From a virus, in the IMG/VR virus record IMGVR_UViG_3300032782_000001, positions 308,404 to 372,403 of that record: a DNA stretch of 64,000 nt; one strand, 5' to 3'. Within the stretch, counting starts at the first letter, position 1; every line of letters starts with the position of its first letter. The notes under the pieces are model-generated. The model did not search any database, was not told the origin of the DNA, and saw only the letters and a list, made by a program, of their open reading frames with translations. Shown here piece after piece: positions 9,148 through 17,739 of this stretch. The translations under genes and the position numbers were made by a program.

Positions 9148-9681
9148 TTAACGAGTATATCTGGAATCATACTGAACTTCTTGAGATTTACGTTCGTTTT
9201 TCGGGACCCACCATCCGATTGCATGGAAGCCACCCAATTCCCGAGCATGAATTTGAGGGTCTTTACCCATCGGGACAGCATGGATTGCAGCGTTCTTTGG
9301 AACTGGAGCATTCCAAAGAGGCATGTTTATGGAGTCCACTCCCGTCACTACGAAACTACGAACAGGTTTATCCCCATCCCAAGTCGTCAAGAAGGCTTTA
9401 CCTGATTCGTCATACCAGCCCAAAAGATAGACGTGATCCCAAGACGGTGAAAGCGTCATAAAGGGAGCAATGGCATCCCAAAAAGTGTTCCCATCAACGG
9501 TAAAAGTGAAGGGAGGCCCATCTTGGAATTTGGCGTGAATCAAAACAACGGAGTTGATAGTCGGCACCAAATTTGCCGTCTTCAGTCCAGTTCGTGGATC
9601 AGGAGACTTCTTAGACTCGAATCCGCGAGTTTCGTCCCAACTCAAAACTTTCAAACTCATCATGTCCATGATGGACACCAT
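9148..9681 (-). CDS. Hypothetical phage protein, Trp-rich
   Basis: I chose the ATG at 9681 because it begins just after the stop of the zinc-ribbon gene; a longer frame would overlap that gene by about 50 bases. The product of 177 residues has a beta-rich body with FTFTVDGNTFWDAIAPFMTL, SPSWDHVYLLGWYDESGK, TTWDGDKPVRSFVVTG and a C-terminal HAIGWWVPKNERKSQ. The family is not recognised. Confidence 0.6.
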   Translation of the reverse strand: MVSIMDMMSLKVLSWDETRGFESKKSPDPRTGLKTANLVPTINSVVLIHAKFQDGPPFTFTVDGNTFWDAIAPFMTLSPSWDHVYLLGWYDESGKAFLTTWDGDKPVRSFVVTGVDSINMPLWNAPVPKNAAIHAVPMGKDPQIHARELGGFHAIGWWVPKNERKSQEVQYDSRYTR

Positions 9682-9685
9682 ACGC

Positions 9686-10126
9686 TCACTTAGACTTCGC
9701 TTTTTCTTTACTAATCTTTTCGTTGTAAGTAGCACCTACAGAGATAGAATCAGCACCAATTGCAGCTTGCCGGTCTTTGTCTGCCATAGCAAGTGATTGG
9801 GCTTCTCGCCAACTCTCAGTAATGTGGCCTTGGTAATTGGGAGTAGCATCCCGATTAATATGGCCGTACCTGTCTTTCTGACGGCGTTCCATTTCCTGGG
9901 ATTTCTTATTCCGATAATCTTTGAAACGATTACCCTTGGAAGGCCATGATCCTGACGGCCCGTCCTTCAGGGCGAATTGGACTACACTAGGAGTGAAGCG
10001 GTACTCACATTCTGAACCACACGCTTCACATTTAGGTCGATACTCTTTGAAACCGTTCATCGAATGATCTTCTTCCTGAGAATGGAAGCAAGCATCATTG
10101 GTGCAAAAATACTCATACGTAGGCAT
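9686..10126 (-). CDS. FmdB-type zinc-ribbon protein
   Basis: This 146-residue protein starts MPTYEYFCTNDACFHSQEEDHSMNG and continues with PKCEACGSE. It has the N-terminal MPTYEY motif and two Cys pairs of the FmdB family of small putative regulatory zinc ribbons. The C-terminal 90 residues are polar and helical, ending ISKEKAKSK. A shorter FmdB-like paralogue is encoded at 33712-33906. The molecular role in phages is not established; DNA binding or assembly are options. Confidence 0.75.
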   Translation of the reverse strand: MPTYEYFCTNDACFHSQEEDHSMNGFKEYRPKCEACGSECEYRFTPSVVQFALKDGPSGSWPSKGNRFKDYRNKKSQEMERRQKDRYGHINRDATPNYQGHITESWREAQSLAMADKDRQAAIGADSISVGATYNEKISKEKAKSK

Positions 10127-10134
10127 CAGGAACT

Positions 10135-11370
10135 CTACTTCTTGGAATTCGTAGGAAGATCTTCCTCAACTTCTTCTTCGTCTTCGGATTCTTCCGATTC
10201 TGGTTCTTCCTCTTCTTCGGGCGATACTTGTTCCTCTTCCTCCTCGGATTCTAGATCCAGAGTTTCATCCTTTGAAGCTTCGGAATCTTCCACCGGGGGT
10301 TCAATTTCAGTAATTTCGACCTCTTCGGGTTCAGTTTCCGTCTCTGGTGCCTCTTCCCAATCAATTTCAACATCCGCATCTTCAGATTCGACATCTTCAA
10401 GAGGAACTTCGGCGGCCCCTTCCAGACGATCCCACTCGGAATCTATAACATCAAGTAATTCTTTCTCATCAAGCCCCCAGTTTTCATCAGTGACTTCTTG
10501 GACGAATCCATCTAGGCGCTTGAGGACTGCATAAGCATGCTTGCAAAGCCAGTATTTCCTGTCAGGATCGCGTTCATTAGGCGGACCGGCAGTACCTTCA
10601 GGATTTCCCAGCAGAAAGTTATTCTCTTTAGCATGGAACTCAGGACCATTCCATCGCCAGAAAGGGCAAGTACAAGACATTGCGACTTGATTGACGTCAG
10701 ATAAGGACGCCCGCACAGTTTTGGCGCCGTTCCCGCAATTAACGGAAAAAGTGAAAACTCTGCTACGTTTATCGTATGAAACGAGTTTAACGTCGCAAGA
10801 TTTGGCATTGGATCGAATTTTCTCCGGAGCTCGCGGCTCTAGAGCCTCCGGTTTCAACGCGAGTCGAACCAAAAGTATGGACGAATGGCGTACAGGCTTT
10901 TCTTTGGATCTGTATGGATAATCCCAATACTGCGTCATGTCTACGTCTGACATATACGAAGTATCGGTCGGATCCTGGACATTTTCATCGAAATCATACT
11001 CTTGATGATGCGTCATGTCGTCCGCATCATCAATTTCGAAAATTGAACCGGGTTCCGAACTCGGAACAGTTGGTTCGTTGTCATCATAAACAAACGTTTT
11101 GGTGCCGAAATAATCGGCTTCTTCCGTTTCACCAGTAGGACTCGTACCATCCGCTGTCCTAATTGAAGCAATGCGGCTTGCAATTCTAGCAATCCTACTA
11201 GCCGCCACTCGCTCTACTTTGATCGGAATCAAAAAGAGGGGTTTGAGATGATCAGGAATAGCTACTGCGAAACTCAAAATATCAGGAAATACCTCCTGAC
11301 ATTTGAAAGCGTAGATCGCGGCCTCACTGAGGACGAACCCATGGGGGAAGTCGTCATTGTTCATATTCAC
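10135..11370 (-). CDS. SWIM zinc-finger protein with a long acidic tail
   Basis: The 411-residue protein carries a SWIM-type finger CTCPFWRW...YWLCKHAYAVL, i.e. CxC followed after about 40 residues by CxH (about 230-280). The last 120 residues are extremely acidic, mostly Glu runs, ending EEDLPTNSKK. The N-terminal part has a repetitive helical block ASRIARIASRIASI, similar to motifs in the head proteins. SWIM domains bind DNA or proteins and occur in recombination factors and viral proteins. The start overlaps the end of the upstream gene by 4 bases, suggesting translational coupling. Confidence 0.7.
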   Translation of the reverse strand: MNMNNDDFPHGFVLSEAAIYAFKCQEVFPDILSFAVAIPDHLKPLFLIPIKVERVAASRIARIASRIASIRTADGTSPTGETEEADYFGTKTFVYDDNEPTVPSSEPGSIFEIDDADDMTHHQEYDFDENVQDPTDTSYMSDVDMTQYWDYPYRSKEKPVRHSSILLVRLALKPEALEPRAPEKIRSNAKSCDVKLVSYDKRSRVFTFSVNCGNGAKTVRASLSDVNQVAMSCTCPFWRWNGPEFHAKENNFLLGNPEGTAGPPNERDPDRKYWLCKHAYAVLKRLDGFVQEVTDENWGLDEKELLDVIDSEWDRLEGAAEVPLEDVESEDADVEIDWEEAPETETEPEEVEITEIEPPVEDSEASKDETLDLESEEEEEQVSPEEEEEPESEESEDEEEVEEDLPTNSKK

Positions 11371-11720
11371 TCATCGACTACAGGAAGGCCCGTCCTGCGC
11401 GGCATACGGATCCTGACTTCTTCAAGAACTCTCTCTAATTCATCAACCTTTTCCGGTCGAAGAGTTTGACGGAGTTCCTCGTAGTCGATCTTATTAACGG
11501 CCATAGCCGCAGCTTCCAAAGCTCTCTCGAGCTTCAGAAGAGTCTGTGGGACAGCGTAAATAGTGTCGCCGGCTACAGCGTAGAAGTGATCCCGTTTGGT
11601 GCTTGCGTTAACGAGATCTAGAGCATGAGCAATGTGCCCCTTAAGCTCGTCGCAACGAAGTCGGGCATCAGAGATCTCTTCTTGGATGCAAACCATCGCG
11701 CCGGCAGTCCTGATCCTCAT
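11367..11720 (-). CDS. Helical hypothetical phage protein
   Basis: The protein has 117 residues and is predicted almost entirely helical, with a distinctive FYAVAGDTIYAVPQTLLKLERALEAAAMAVNK block. A similar A.GD...A.P..L..LE..L pattern occurs in unannotated proteins of other large phages, from memory and unverified. It overlaps the SWIM-finger gene by 4 bases and is probably co-translated with it. Confidence 0.6.
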   Translation of the reverse strand: MRIRTAGAMVCIQEEISDARLRCDELKGHIAHALDLVNASTKRDHFYAVAGDTIYAVPQTLLKLERALEAAAMAVNKIDYEELRQTLRPEKVDELERVLEEVRIRMPRRTGLPVVDE

Positions 11721-11757
11721 AGGGCTACCGGCGCCCGATCACAAAAGTCTTGAAGAC

Positions 11758-13005
11758 TCAGCCGCCAAATTGCTGCGGAAATTCCCTCTCGAGGGTGCGA
11801 CGCATCTGGTCCCCTTCAGCCGCGTAGAGCGCCTCGAGGAAAGTAGGAGTAGCTCCGTGCTTCTTAACACGCTCCATGCGCTCCGCGAGCTTGCCTTCAA
11901 ACGACCAATCCTTGGGGAACTTCGGATCAATCCGACGTGCCATCCGGATCTTGGGCGGAAGATTAGTATCTACTTCCACGGGTGTAGCTACGGCCGGTTT
12001 GGCTGCCGGTTTGGCTGCCGGTTTGGCTGCCATTTTAGTAGCCTTCGAGGTCACCTTGGGCTGCGCCACGGGTTTGGCGGCAACCTTCTTTGCCGGAGCA
12101 TGCTTCTTTGCCGGAGGATCCTTGGTAGCCACACGAGCATGGCCGTTAACATGTCCATTCTGACGATTCCGGATATTGCTCGTATCTTGAACGTCAATAC
12201 CTTCTGCAGAATGATTGCGGCTACTGTGACGGACTTGTCCGATGTATTGACCGCCGTCCTCGTCCCCATCATAGACCTGTTCGCGATCCACGTTTCCGAC
12301 ATTCATTCGAATGTCGATGCCTTCCTGATGGACATTACGACCAGCTCGATGGACCCTGCCAGCACCGAAATCCACGTGTTGGGAACGCTCAATATCCTTG
12401 GCTTTTCCGGGTTCCTTTAGGATGTCCACCTTGCCAATGTTAGCAGGAGTCATGACACGGCCGATGGTCCGGCCATCCTGCTGGTCAATGTCGCTCATGC
12501 TCGGGTTAAGAACCCGCTGACCGGCATTCGGATTGATGGGAGCACGGAAATTGACCTGACGGTCGTCATCCTGAACCACTCCCCGACGGTTATTGGTGTG
12601 ATTGAGATGACCAGCAATTCGGCCACGGTCATCCCGGGGAAGTTTCTGTCGATCGGTCACAGTCAAAACCGTTTCCTCGTCCAGGCTTTCTGTGGCCATG
12701 CTCTGAGGCTGAGTCCTCTGAACTCGACTCAGATCGGTAGTCTTGCTTTGAGACTTCGCAACAGCCCGAGAAGTATTGAAAGCGGGCGGTACATAGTCGT
12801 GATCCGGGTTGATTCGAGCCCAGTCGCTACGGATGGCCCCTCGAAGGGTCGGGGTTGGGAATTCAGTCCCAGAATAACGACAGACGCTTCCATCGTATTC
12901 GAATTCATCACCCTTCTGAATAGTAATTTCATCTTTGCCACCAATACGAATCTTCATATTGGCAAAGAACTTCAGATACTCGCCACGCTTCCATTGGACG
13001 TCCAT
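11758..13005 (-). CDS. Large basic hypothetical protein with AKPAA repeats
   Basis: This is a 415-residue protein with three parts. Residues 1-55 look like a compact folded domain (KIRIGGKDEITIQKGDEFEYDG). A long polar, disordered, Asn/Asp/Arg-rich middle follows, then a histone-tail-like stretch of Lys-Ala-Pro (KPPAKKHAPAKK, then KPAAKPAAKPA) that leads into a conserved-looking C-terminus (PKFPKDWSFEGKLAERMERVKKHGATPTFLEALYAAEG). The start has a good site, AAGGAG, 7 bases before the ATG. The family is unknown. The Lys-rich tail could bind nucleic acid. Confidence 0.65.
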   Translation of the reverse strand: MDVQWKRGEYLKFFANMKIRIGGKDEITIQKGDEFEYDGSVCRYSGTEFPTPTLRGAIRSDWARINPDHDYVPPAFNTSRAVAKSQSKTTDLSRVQRTQPQSMATESLDEETVLTVTDRQKLPRDDRGRIAGHLNHTNNRRGVVQDDDRQVNFRAPINPNAGQRVLNPSMSDIDQQDGRTIGRVMTPANIGKVDILKEPGKAKDIERSQHVDFGAGRVHRAGRNVHQEGIDIRMNVGNVDREQVYDGDEDGGQYIGQVRHSSRNHSAEGIDVQDTSNIRNRQNGHVNGHARVATKDPPAKKHAPAKKVAAKPVAQPKVTSKATKMAAKPAAKPAAKPAVATPVEVDTNLPPKIRMARRIDPKFPKDWSFEGKLAERMERVKKHGATPTFLEALYAAEGDQMRRTLEREFPQQFGG

Positions 13006-13123
13006 ATTTGACTCCTTGTGTCTCGGACCATTCTACGAAGCGGTTGAGTCGCTTGTTATTAAAATTTTAAAATGAGTCATATTAATCATTCAAGAATGAC
13101 ATCACGAGTGTCCTTTGGAGAAA

Positions 13124-15148
13124 ATGAAATTCAGTAAAAAGATCAAGGGTACGGCAATCGTTCTGACGTCTTTAGTGATTCTGACGTCTACGGCAGTAGC
13201 TCTGACTCCTCATTTCATTCGGCAGAAAGCAGAAACTTGGGGAGTCAACCATGGGATGAAGATCACTTTCAAAGAAGCTCATTTAAGACCCTGGGGAGTA
13301 ATGCTCGAGGATGTCCGCGCTGAAATGTCTAATCCCCAAAAGTTCCAAGCATTCGCACTTGAAGTTCGACTGATTGGGTTTACTTCTTTGGATAGGATCG
13401 AAGTCCATAACGGGACGGTGGACATGGAAGGACCCATGGAGTCTTTCCGGAAGCATTCAGAATACGGAGATCAGAAGGATAGTCATAAATCGCCAGAAAT
13501 TGCAGCCGATGGTTTGACGATCAGATGGAAAAAATGGTCTGGAGACAACAGCTTGATTTATGCAGATTGGGTTGGGATTCGAATGGGCAAGAAAACGGAA
13601 GCAAATTCGAAAACTGTAAGAATTGAAAATCAGAATTTTGAAGTATTAGCAGAAGGAATGCAAGCTGAAAAAACGGATTGTGGAGGCCGATTCCGATTCC
13701 ACAGTCTAAACGTTACGGTGAAAGAAGGAGCCAGCGGTTCATTACTACAGTCTCCAATTCCAGGAGTACCCGGAGCCACGGGATCCCATGGGGCTGTGTG
13801 CGTAGCTTTGAACACGGATTCCATGACACTGGACCTCCCTTCCAGGAAAGTAGATATTGCGGAATTCGGATTTACAGGTGGACGAGGAGAAAATAAAAAC
13901 ATTGATCTAGGTTGGGGTGCAAAGAAAATTTCTACAAAAGGTATTGAAGTAGAAGATTCAGGCGGAAGCATCCATGGAATCATGTCAAATTCAGAAATGA
14001 ATTTATTTGCATCAAGTATGACGATTGAACACCCATCCATAGCTGAAGATCCAGTGCAATTCAAACATATCAGTACAAAATCCACAATCAAAAGGAATGA
14101 AGGAATTCAAGCCAATGGATGGCTACAAGTAGAACATGTCATCATCCCATTTGATATTGATTGGAATGAAGACGAGTATAAAATCCGATCCGTACTTCAA
14201 CCATCGATTCCTGATCGTGAAACTATCACGACCGAAATCATTCCCGTTAAGTGTGAAAACTTAGTGGAATCAGTGCCAAGTCTCTTGAAAGATGTAGGTC
14301 AAGTGGAGCTTGACGGAGACATTGCTCTAGCATTCGGAGTGGAGAAAATCCGAAACGCAGATCCAATCGTGACTTTCAAGATGGATGAGCACTGCAAGAT
14401 TGTAAGAATCCCGGATGAATTCTCAGTAAAGAAATTTGGGAAGAAATTCCACCGGAAAATTTTGAATGCATACGGAGGGGAAGAAGAAGTTGAAACTGGA
14501 CCCGGAACAGATGGGTGGACTTACTTGGGTTTCATATCCCCGTACATGCCTTTAGCAGTCATGATGACTGAAGACCCGGGATTCAAAAATCATCATGGTT
14601 TTGATGTCGGAGCTATTGCCAATGCTGTAAGGGATGATATTAAGACTCATAAATTCCTAAGGGGTGCTAGCACTATATCAATGCAATTGGCAAAGAATTT
14701 ATGGTTGGATAGAGGCAAAACGGCTCAGCGAAAAGTCATGGAAGCCATCCTGACAAAGTATTTGGAGCAAACTCTAGGTAAAGACGCGATCATGGAGCTC
14801 TATCTGAATGTGGTTGAATTCGCTCCTGGTCTATATGGAATCGGAAAGGCCTCCAGGCATTATTTCAAGACCACACCGGAAAATTTGAGTCTGAGTCAGT
14901 GCCTATTTTTGTCTCTCATGCTTCCAAGGCCGAAGGCCAATCCATTCGAAAAAGATGGAAGATTATCTAAAAAGAGGATGGAACTCATCTATGTATTAAT
15001 GAGGGGTCTCAAGGATAAAAATTGGATCTCTGAAGATGAATACAAAGACGGACTCGGGGAATGGGTGATTCGTGGAGAACCGCGCCCAGACCGAGTAGCA
15101 GTTGGATCGTCCCCTTCTGGGGAAATCGATACATCCGATTGGGAATGA
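13124..15148 (+). CDS. Membrane-anchored GT51 peptidoglycan glycosyltransferase with AsmA-like N-terminal region
   Basis: The product of 674 residues starts at the ATG at 13124, with GGAG four bases upstream. An N-terminal signal anchor (KGTAIVLTSLVILTSTAVAL) precedes about 430 residues of beta-rich sequence like the AsmA/DUF-type periplasmic part seen in some bacterial transglycosylases. The C-terminal third has all GT51 motifs: EDPGFKNHHGFD with catalytic Glu483, GASTISMQLAKNLWL (about 515), RKVMEAILTKYLE, and ELYLNVVEFAPGLYGI. GT51 enzymes polymerise lipid II into glycan strands in the periplasm. No transpeptidase domain follows. A phage would be expected to degrade rather than build peptidoglycan, so this is an unusual, probably host-derived acquisition. 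It is monocistronic, divergent from 13005. Confidence 0.88.
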   Translation: MKFSKKIKGTAIVLTSLVILTSTAVALTPHFIRQKAETWGVNHGMKITFKEAHLRPWGVMLEDVRAEMSNPQKFQAFALEVRLIGFTSLDRIEVHNGTVDMEGPMESFRKHSEYGDQKDSHKSPEIAADGLTIRWKKWSGDNSLIYADWVGIRMGKKTEANSKTVRIENQNFEVLAEGMQAEKTDCGGRFRFHSLNVTVKEGASGSLLQSPIPGVPGATGSHGAVCVALNTDSMTLDLPSRKVDIAEFGFTGGRGENKNIDLGWGAKKISTKGIEVEDSGGSIHGIMSNSEMNLFASSMTIEHPSIAEDPVQFKHISTKSTIKRNEGIQANGWLQVEHVIIPFDIDWNEDEYKIRSVLQPSIPDRETITTEIIPVKCENLVESVPSLLKDVGQVELDGDIALAFGVEKIRNADPIVTFKMDEHCKIVRIPDEFSVKKFGKKFHRKILNAYGGEEEVETGPGTDGWTYLGFISPYMPLAVMMTEDPGFKNHHGFDVGAIANAVRDDIKTHKFLRGASTISMQLAKNLWLDRGKTAQRKVMEAILTKYLEQTLGKDAIMELYLNVVEFAPGLYGIGKASRHYFKTTPENLSLSQCLFLSLMLPRPKANPFEKDGRLSKKRMELIYVLMRGLKDKNWISEDEYKDGLGEWVIRGEPRPDRVAVGSSPSGEIDTSDWE

Positions 15149-15604
15149 TCAATCTTCCACGAGTTTGAACCGTTTCTTTTTCTCTGGTTTGTTAGATTCC
15201 ATTTTCAAGAAATTAGAAATTCGTTTAGGATTACTCCACTTCCTGGGTGCGCGAGGACCGTGTAGTTGGGAATCTAAAGTCCGAGCTTCAGACAGAGTCA
15301 TGGGTTTGAGATTGGATCTACTACAGTTCAAAGTATTTCCGTCTAAGTATTTGACGGCAAAGCCCTTCTCCATTCTCGTCATCAGAATAACTGTCTTCAT
15401 TCTTACCGAAGAATAAGAACCATCCCCGTTGGGATAACGAGTGATGGGCTCTCCTTTGGTATCCAAGGACCACTGGAATGATCGAACGAGTCCGTAGTCA
15501 GATTCGTCTATCGTGGCAAATAAGCCATCACCCACTTCAATGAATATCTTTCCTGGAATAGGCGTAGGCGGAGAATGTCCGTAGGTAACCTTGGTCCTAC
15601 TCAT
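15149..15604 (-). CDS. HNH-like homing-type endonuclease, possibly degenerate
   Basis: The protein has 151 residues. The core reads EVGDGLFATIDESDYGLVRSFQWSLD, then VRMKTVILMTRMEKGFAVKYLDGNTLNCSRSNLKPMTLSEA. This is the pattern of phage HNH proteins in which a W.. strand pair is followed by V.H.DGN.LNN...NLR.. . Here the usual first His is a Tyr (KYLDGN) and the second Asn is Cys, so catalysis may be lost. The C-terminus is Lys-rich. Its start overlaps the Cys-rich gene at 15597 by 8 bases. Confidence 0.6.
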   Translation of the reverse strand: MSRTKVTYGHSPPTPIPGKIFIEVGDGLFATIDESDYGLVRSFQWSLDTKGEPITRYPNGDGSYSSVRMKTVILMTRMEKGFAVKYLDGNTLNCSRSNLKPMTLSEARTLDSQLHGPRAPRKWSNPKRISNFLKMESNKPEKKKRFKLVED

Positions 15605-15926
15605 ACATGATTATACTGAAGTCTTCTACGATCGCATCAGATTCAAGAAAGGCCATAATTCTTTCGAATCTCTCGTCAGTCACTAGTATGGCCGGAACAC
15701 TACGAACTCGGACCGGAGATAAATACCGATTTTCTGAATAGGCACGAATAACTGGCTCAGCAGAGATTCGATCGGCTACACGGGTAGCTATGACTCCACG
15801 ATCGGAGCTTGCAATCTGTGCAGCAATGGAAGCCATTCCGCAACCGCAATTACATTGATATCCGCAACCACATTCATCACCGCAATTACTGCCGCACCCG
15901 CATGCACATGCGCATGAATGAACCAT
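15597..15926 (-). CDS. Small protein with metallothionein-like Cys cluster
   Basis: I chose the ATG at 15926; a GTG lies one codon earlier. In the first 30 residues there are eleven or more cysteines in CxC and CxxC spacing (SCACACGCGSNCGDECGCGY and continuing QCNCGCG). This density is seen in metallothioneins and metal-cluster ligands. Residues 32-109 form an ordinary soluble domain (RVADRISAEPVIRAYSENRY, VPAILVTDERFERIMAFLES). The function is unknown. Metal binding is inferred from composition alone. Confidence 0.6.
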   Translation of the reverse strand: MVHSCACACGCGSNCGDECGCGYQCNCGCGMASIAAQIASSDRGVIATRVADRISAEPVIRAYSENRYLSPVRVRSVPAILVTDERFERIMAFLESDAIVEDFSIIMYE

Positions 15927-15949
15927 CACAACAAGAATCCACTGAAGGC

Positions 15950-16645
15950 TTAAGAATCCATGACGTCGCGAACGAGAAGTTCGTCGTATACGAACATGAA
16001 ATCCTCTCTGGAGAGGACATTAGCATTCACGTGACCTTGGGCCCAATTCCTGAATTTCTGGAGTTGGTCCTCATGATGTTCAGCGTGGAATTTGTCGACA
16101 GCTTTCAATTCATCTTTATCAGCAAGGGCCCGTTGATGTTCTCGTTCCAACGTTGATTCTATTTCTTCTTTCAATTTATCGAGAACTTCACTCCCAACAA
16201 TGCCTTGAATAGTACGCCAAAAGGCTTTCTTATTGGAAATTGCCGATTTCCAAGCAGAATTAACATCGGCAGCAATAGTCATGTGAGCTGACTCCATAAT
16301 ATCTTCAATGAATTGGTTCCACCCAATAATTTTGACAATAGTATGGGATTCCGGAACATCGGCTTCAATATGAAAATGATATTGAGTAACAGTCTGCATG
16401 GAAGTACCAAACCGGACTTCGATCCTGCAATGAACACTCCGAATCCGAATCAGAACGAATCGGGCAGCGGCTCGGACTACAGAAACTCGCACAGAGTCCG
16501 GGACTACGATTCCCGGTGATAGGGAGTCAAATTTGGAATAGAGACCGCTTATGACTCGCCGATTAAGCAAATCGAGAAACTGAATTCGAGATTTTTGCGT
16601 CTCTTCTTCAATTATTTCAACACGGGATGCAGACCGCCATTCCAT
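15950..16645 (-). CDS. Hypothetical protein with DELLVRDVMDS C-terminal tail
   Basis: The protein has 231 residues: a beta-rich N-terminal two-thirds (SVRVSVVRAAARFVLIRIRSV, QYHFHIEADVPESHTIVKIIGW) and a helical last third. It ends ...YDELLVRDVMDS, one of six proteins in this window that share an [RE][DE]VM[EDN]S-like terminus (also 17740, 29415, 31704, 38635 and 44042). No family is recognised. Confidence 0.6.
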   Translation of the reverse strand: MEWRSASRVEIIEEETQKSRIQFLDLLNRRVISGLYSKFDSLSPGIVVPDSVRVSVVRAAARFVLIRIRSVHCRIEVRFGTSMQTVTQYHFHIEADVPESHTIVKIIGWNQFIEDIMESAHMTIAADVNSAWKSAISNKKAFWRTIQGIVGSEVLDKLKEEIESTLEREHQRALADKDELKAVDKFHAEHHEDQLQKFRNWAQGHVNANVLSREDFMFVYDELLVRDVMDS

Positions 16646-16718
16646 TCAATCAAAATACAACAACATCGATGACAAACGAGCCCTAATCACGCCATCAACT
16701 CAACAATCGGTTAGAAGG

Positions 16719-16997
16719 TCAGGTCATAATTTCAATCAATGTCAATCGAGCCAATGCTTCTTCTTCCGATCTAGCAATGAAACAAGCATGAACGAAATCT
16801 GAAGAAGTCCGAAGTCGCATTACAAACACATTCATACCTGCTTCTTCAGCCAATCGGAGGACTTGACCCTCGCGACCTTTCTTTCTGAATTCAGGGTCCT
16901 TCTCCGACCAACTCATGTCGCAATATTCAGCAATGTTTTCTTGATCCCGAAAATCATTCATAAGTCCGGGGTAAGCAATGTGTATGATTTTTGCCAT
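16719..16997 (-). CDS. Small hypothetical protein downstream of pyrF
   Basis: The protein has 92 residues, starting MAKIIHIAYPGLMNDFRDQENI. A GMNVFVMRLRTSSDFVHACFIARSEEEALARL pattern suggests a small alpha/beta domain. It begins 2 bases after the stop of the orotidine decarboxylase gene, so the two are likely co-transcribed. The family is not recognised. Confidence 0.6.
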   Translation of the reverse strand: MAKIIHIAYPGLMNDFRDQENIAEYCDMSWSEKDPEFRKKGREGQVLRLAEEAGMNVFVMRLRTSSDFVHACFIARSEEEALARLTLIEIMT

Positions 16998-16999
16998 GT

Positions 17000-17704
17000 T
17001 TAGACCATGGAAAGCAAGGCTGAACCAATCTCTGCGGCTACAGCTCGAGCTGCGGCTACAGGATTGGCCGCGTCACGAATAGGACGACCAACAACGATGA
17101 GATCAGCGCCAGCTCGGATAGCAGCAGCAGGCGTAGAAATGCGTTTTTGGTCCCCCGAATCAGAACCCGATGGCCGAATGCCAGGGACCACGATAAATGC
17201 TTCCGGGCCCAACAACTGGCGAAGAACTGATACTTCAAGAGGAGAACACACGAATCCACGAACCCCACAATCCCAAGCCATTTTGGCAAGACCTGAAACC
17301 TGATCTTTTACAGGGCGACTAATCCCGGTAACACGGAGGTCTTCATCATTCATTGAAGTCAATACCGTGACCGCCAGAATTTTGGCATTCGCTCCAGTTG
17401 CAGACACAGCCCGTCGCAACATCTCGGGACCACCTGAAGCATGAACTGTCAAATACTTCACTCCATGCTTCATGGCTGATTTCACAGCCCTTTCTACGGT
17501 CTCTGGTATATCGTGAAGCTTCAAATCCAAGAAAACATCCAAATTTAGATCTCGTCCGATTCGGAGAATGCCTGGCCCAGCAGCCACAAAGAGTTCGAGA
17601 CCGATCTTCAAGACACCGATTTCATCTGCGAGCTTCTCTGCGAGAGAGCCCGCCTCGTCAATGGTGGAAACGTCGAGCGGGAGGACGATTCGGCTCTTAG
17701 CCAT
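17000..17704 (-). CDS. pyrF: Orotidine-5'-phosphate decarboxylase
   Basis: OMP decarboxylase converts OMP to UMP, the last step of de novo pyrimidine synthesis. The TIM-barrel signatures are intact: IVLPLDV at the first strand (catalytic-region Asp), KIGLELF, VFLDLKLHDIPETV (the LD.K..DIP..V active-site motif), YLTVHASGG, GVRGFVCSP, VVPGIRPSG and GADLIVVGRPI. I place the start at the ATG at 17704 because PyrF proteins normally begin a few residues before the first strand; a further in-frame ATG lies 27 bases upstream. Length (234 residues) is normal. A phage copy would raise the nucleotide supply during infection. It sits alone among phage genes, without other pyr genes. Confidence 0.92.
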   Translation of the reverse strand: MAKSRIVLPLDVSTIDEAGSLAEKLADEIGVLKIGLELFVAAGPGILRIGRDLNLDVFLDLKLHDIPETVERAVKSAMKHGVKYLTVHASGGPEMLRRAVSATGANAKILAVTVLTSMNDEDLRVTGISRPVKDQVSGLAKMAWDCGVRGFVCSPLEVSVLRQLLGPEAFIVVPGIRPSGSDSGDQKRISTPAAAIRAGADLIVVGRPIRDAANPVAAARAVAAEIGSALLSMV

Positions 17705-17739
17705 TTCTGATGATACAACGAAGTTATCCAAGCGTATCT

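Noticed and set aside
10064-10534. Plus-strand Ser-rich 156-codon frame
   Set aside because: It is antisense to the Glu-rich tail of the SWIM-finger protein; Ser codons are complements of Glu codons.
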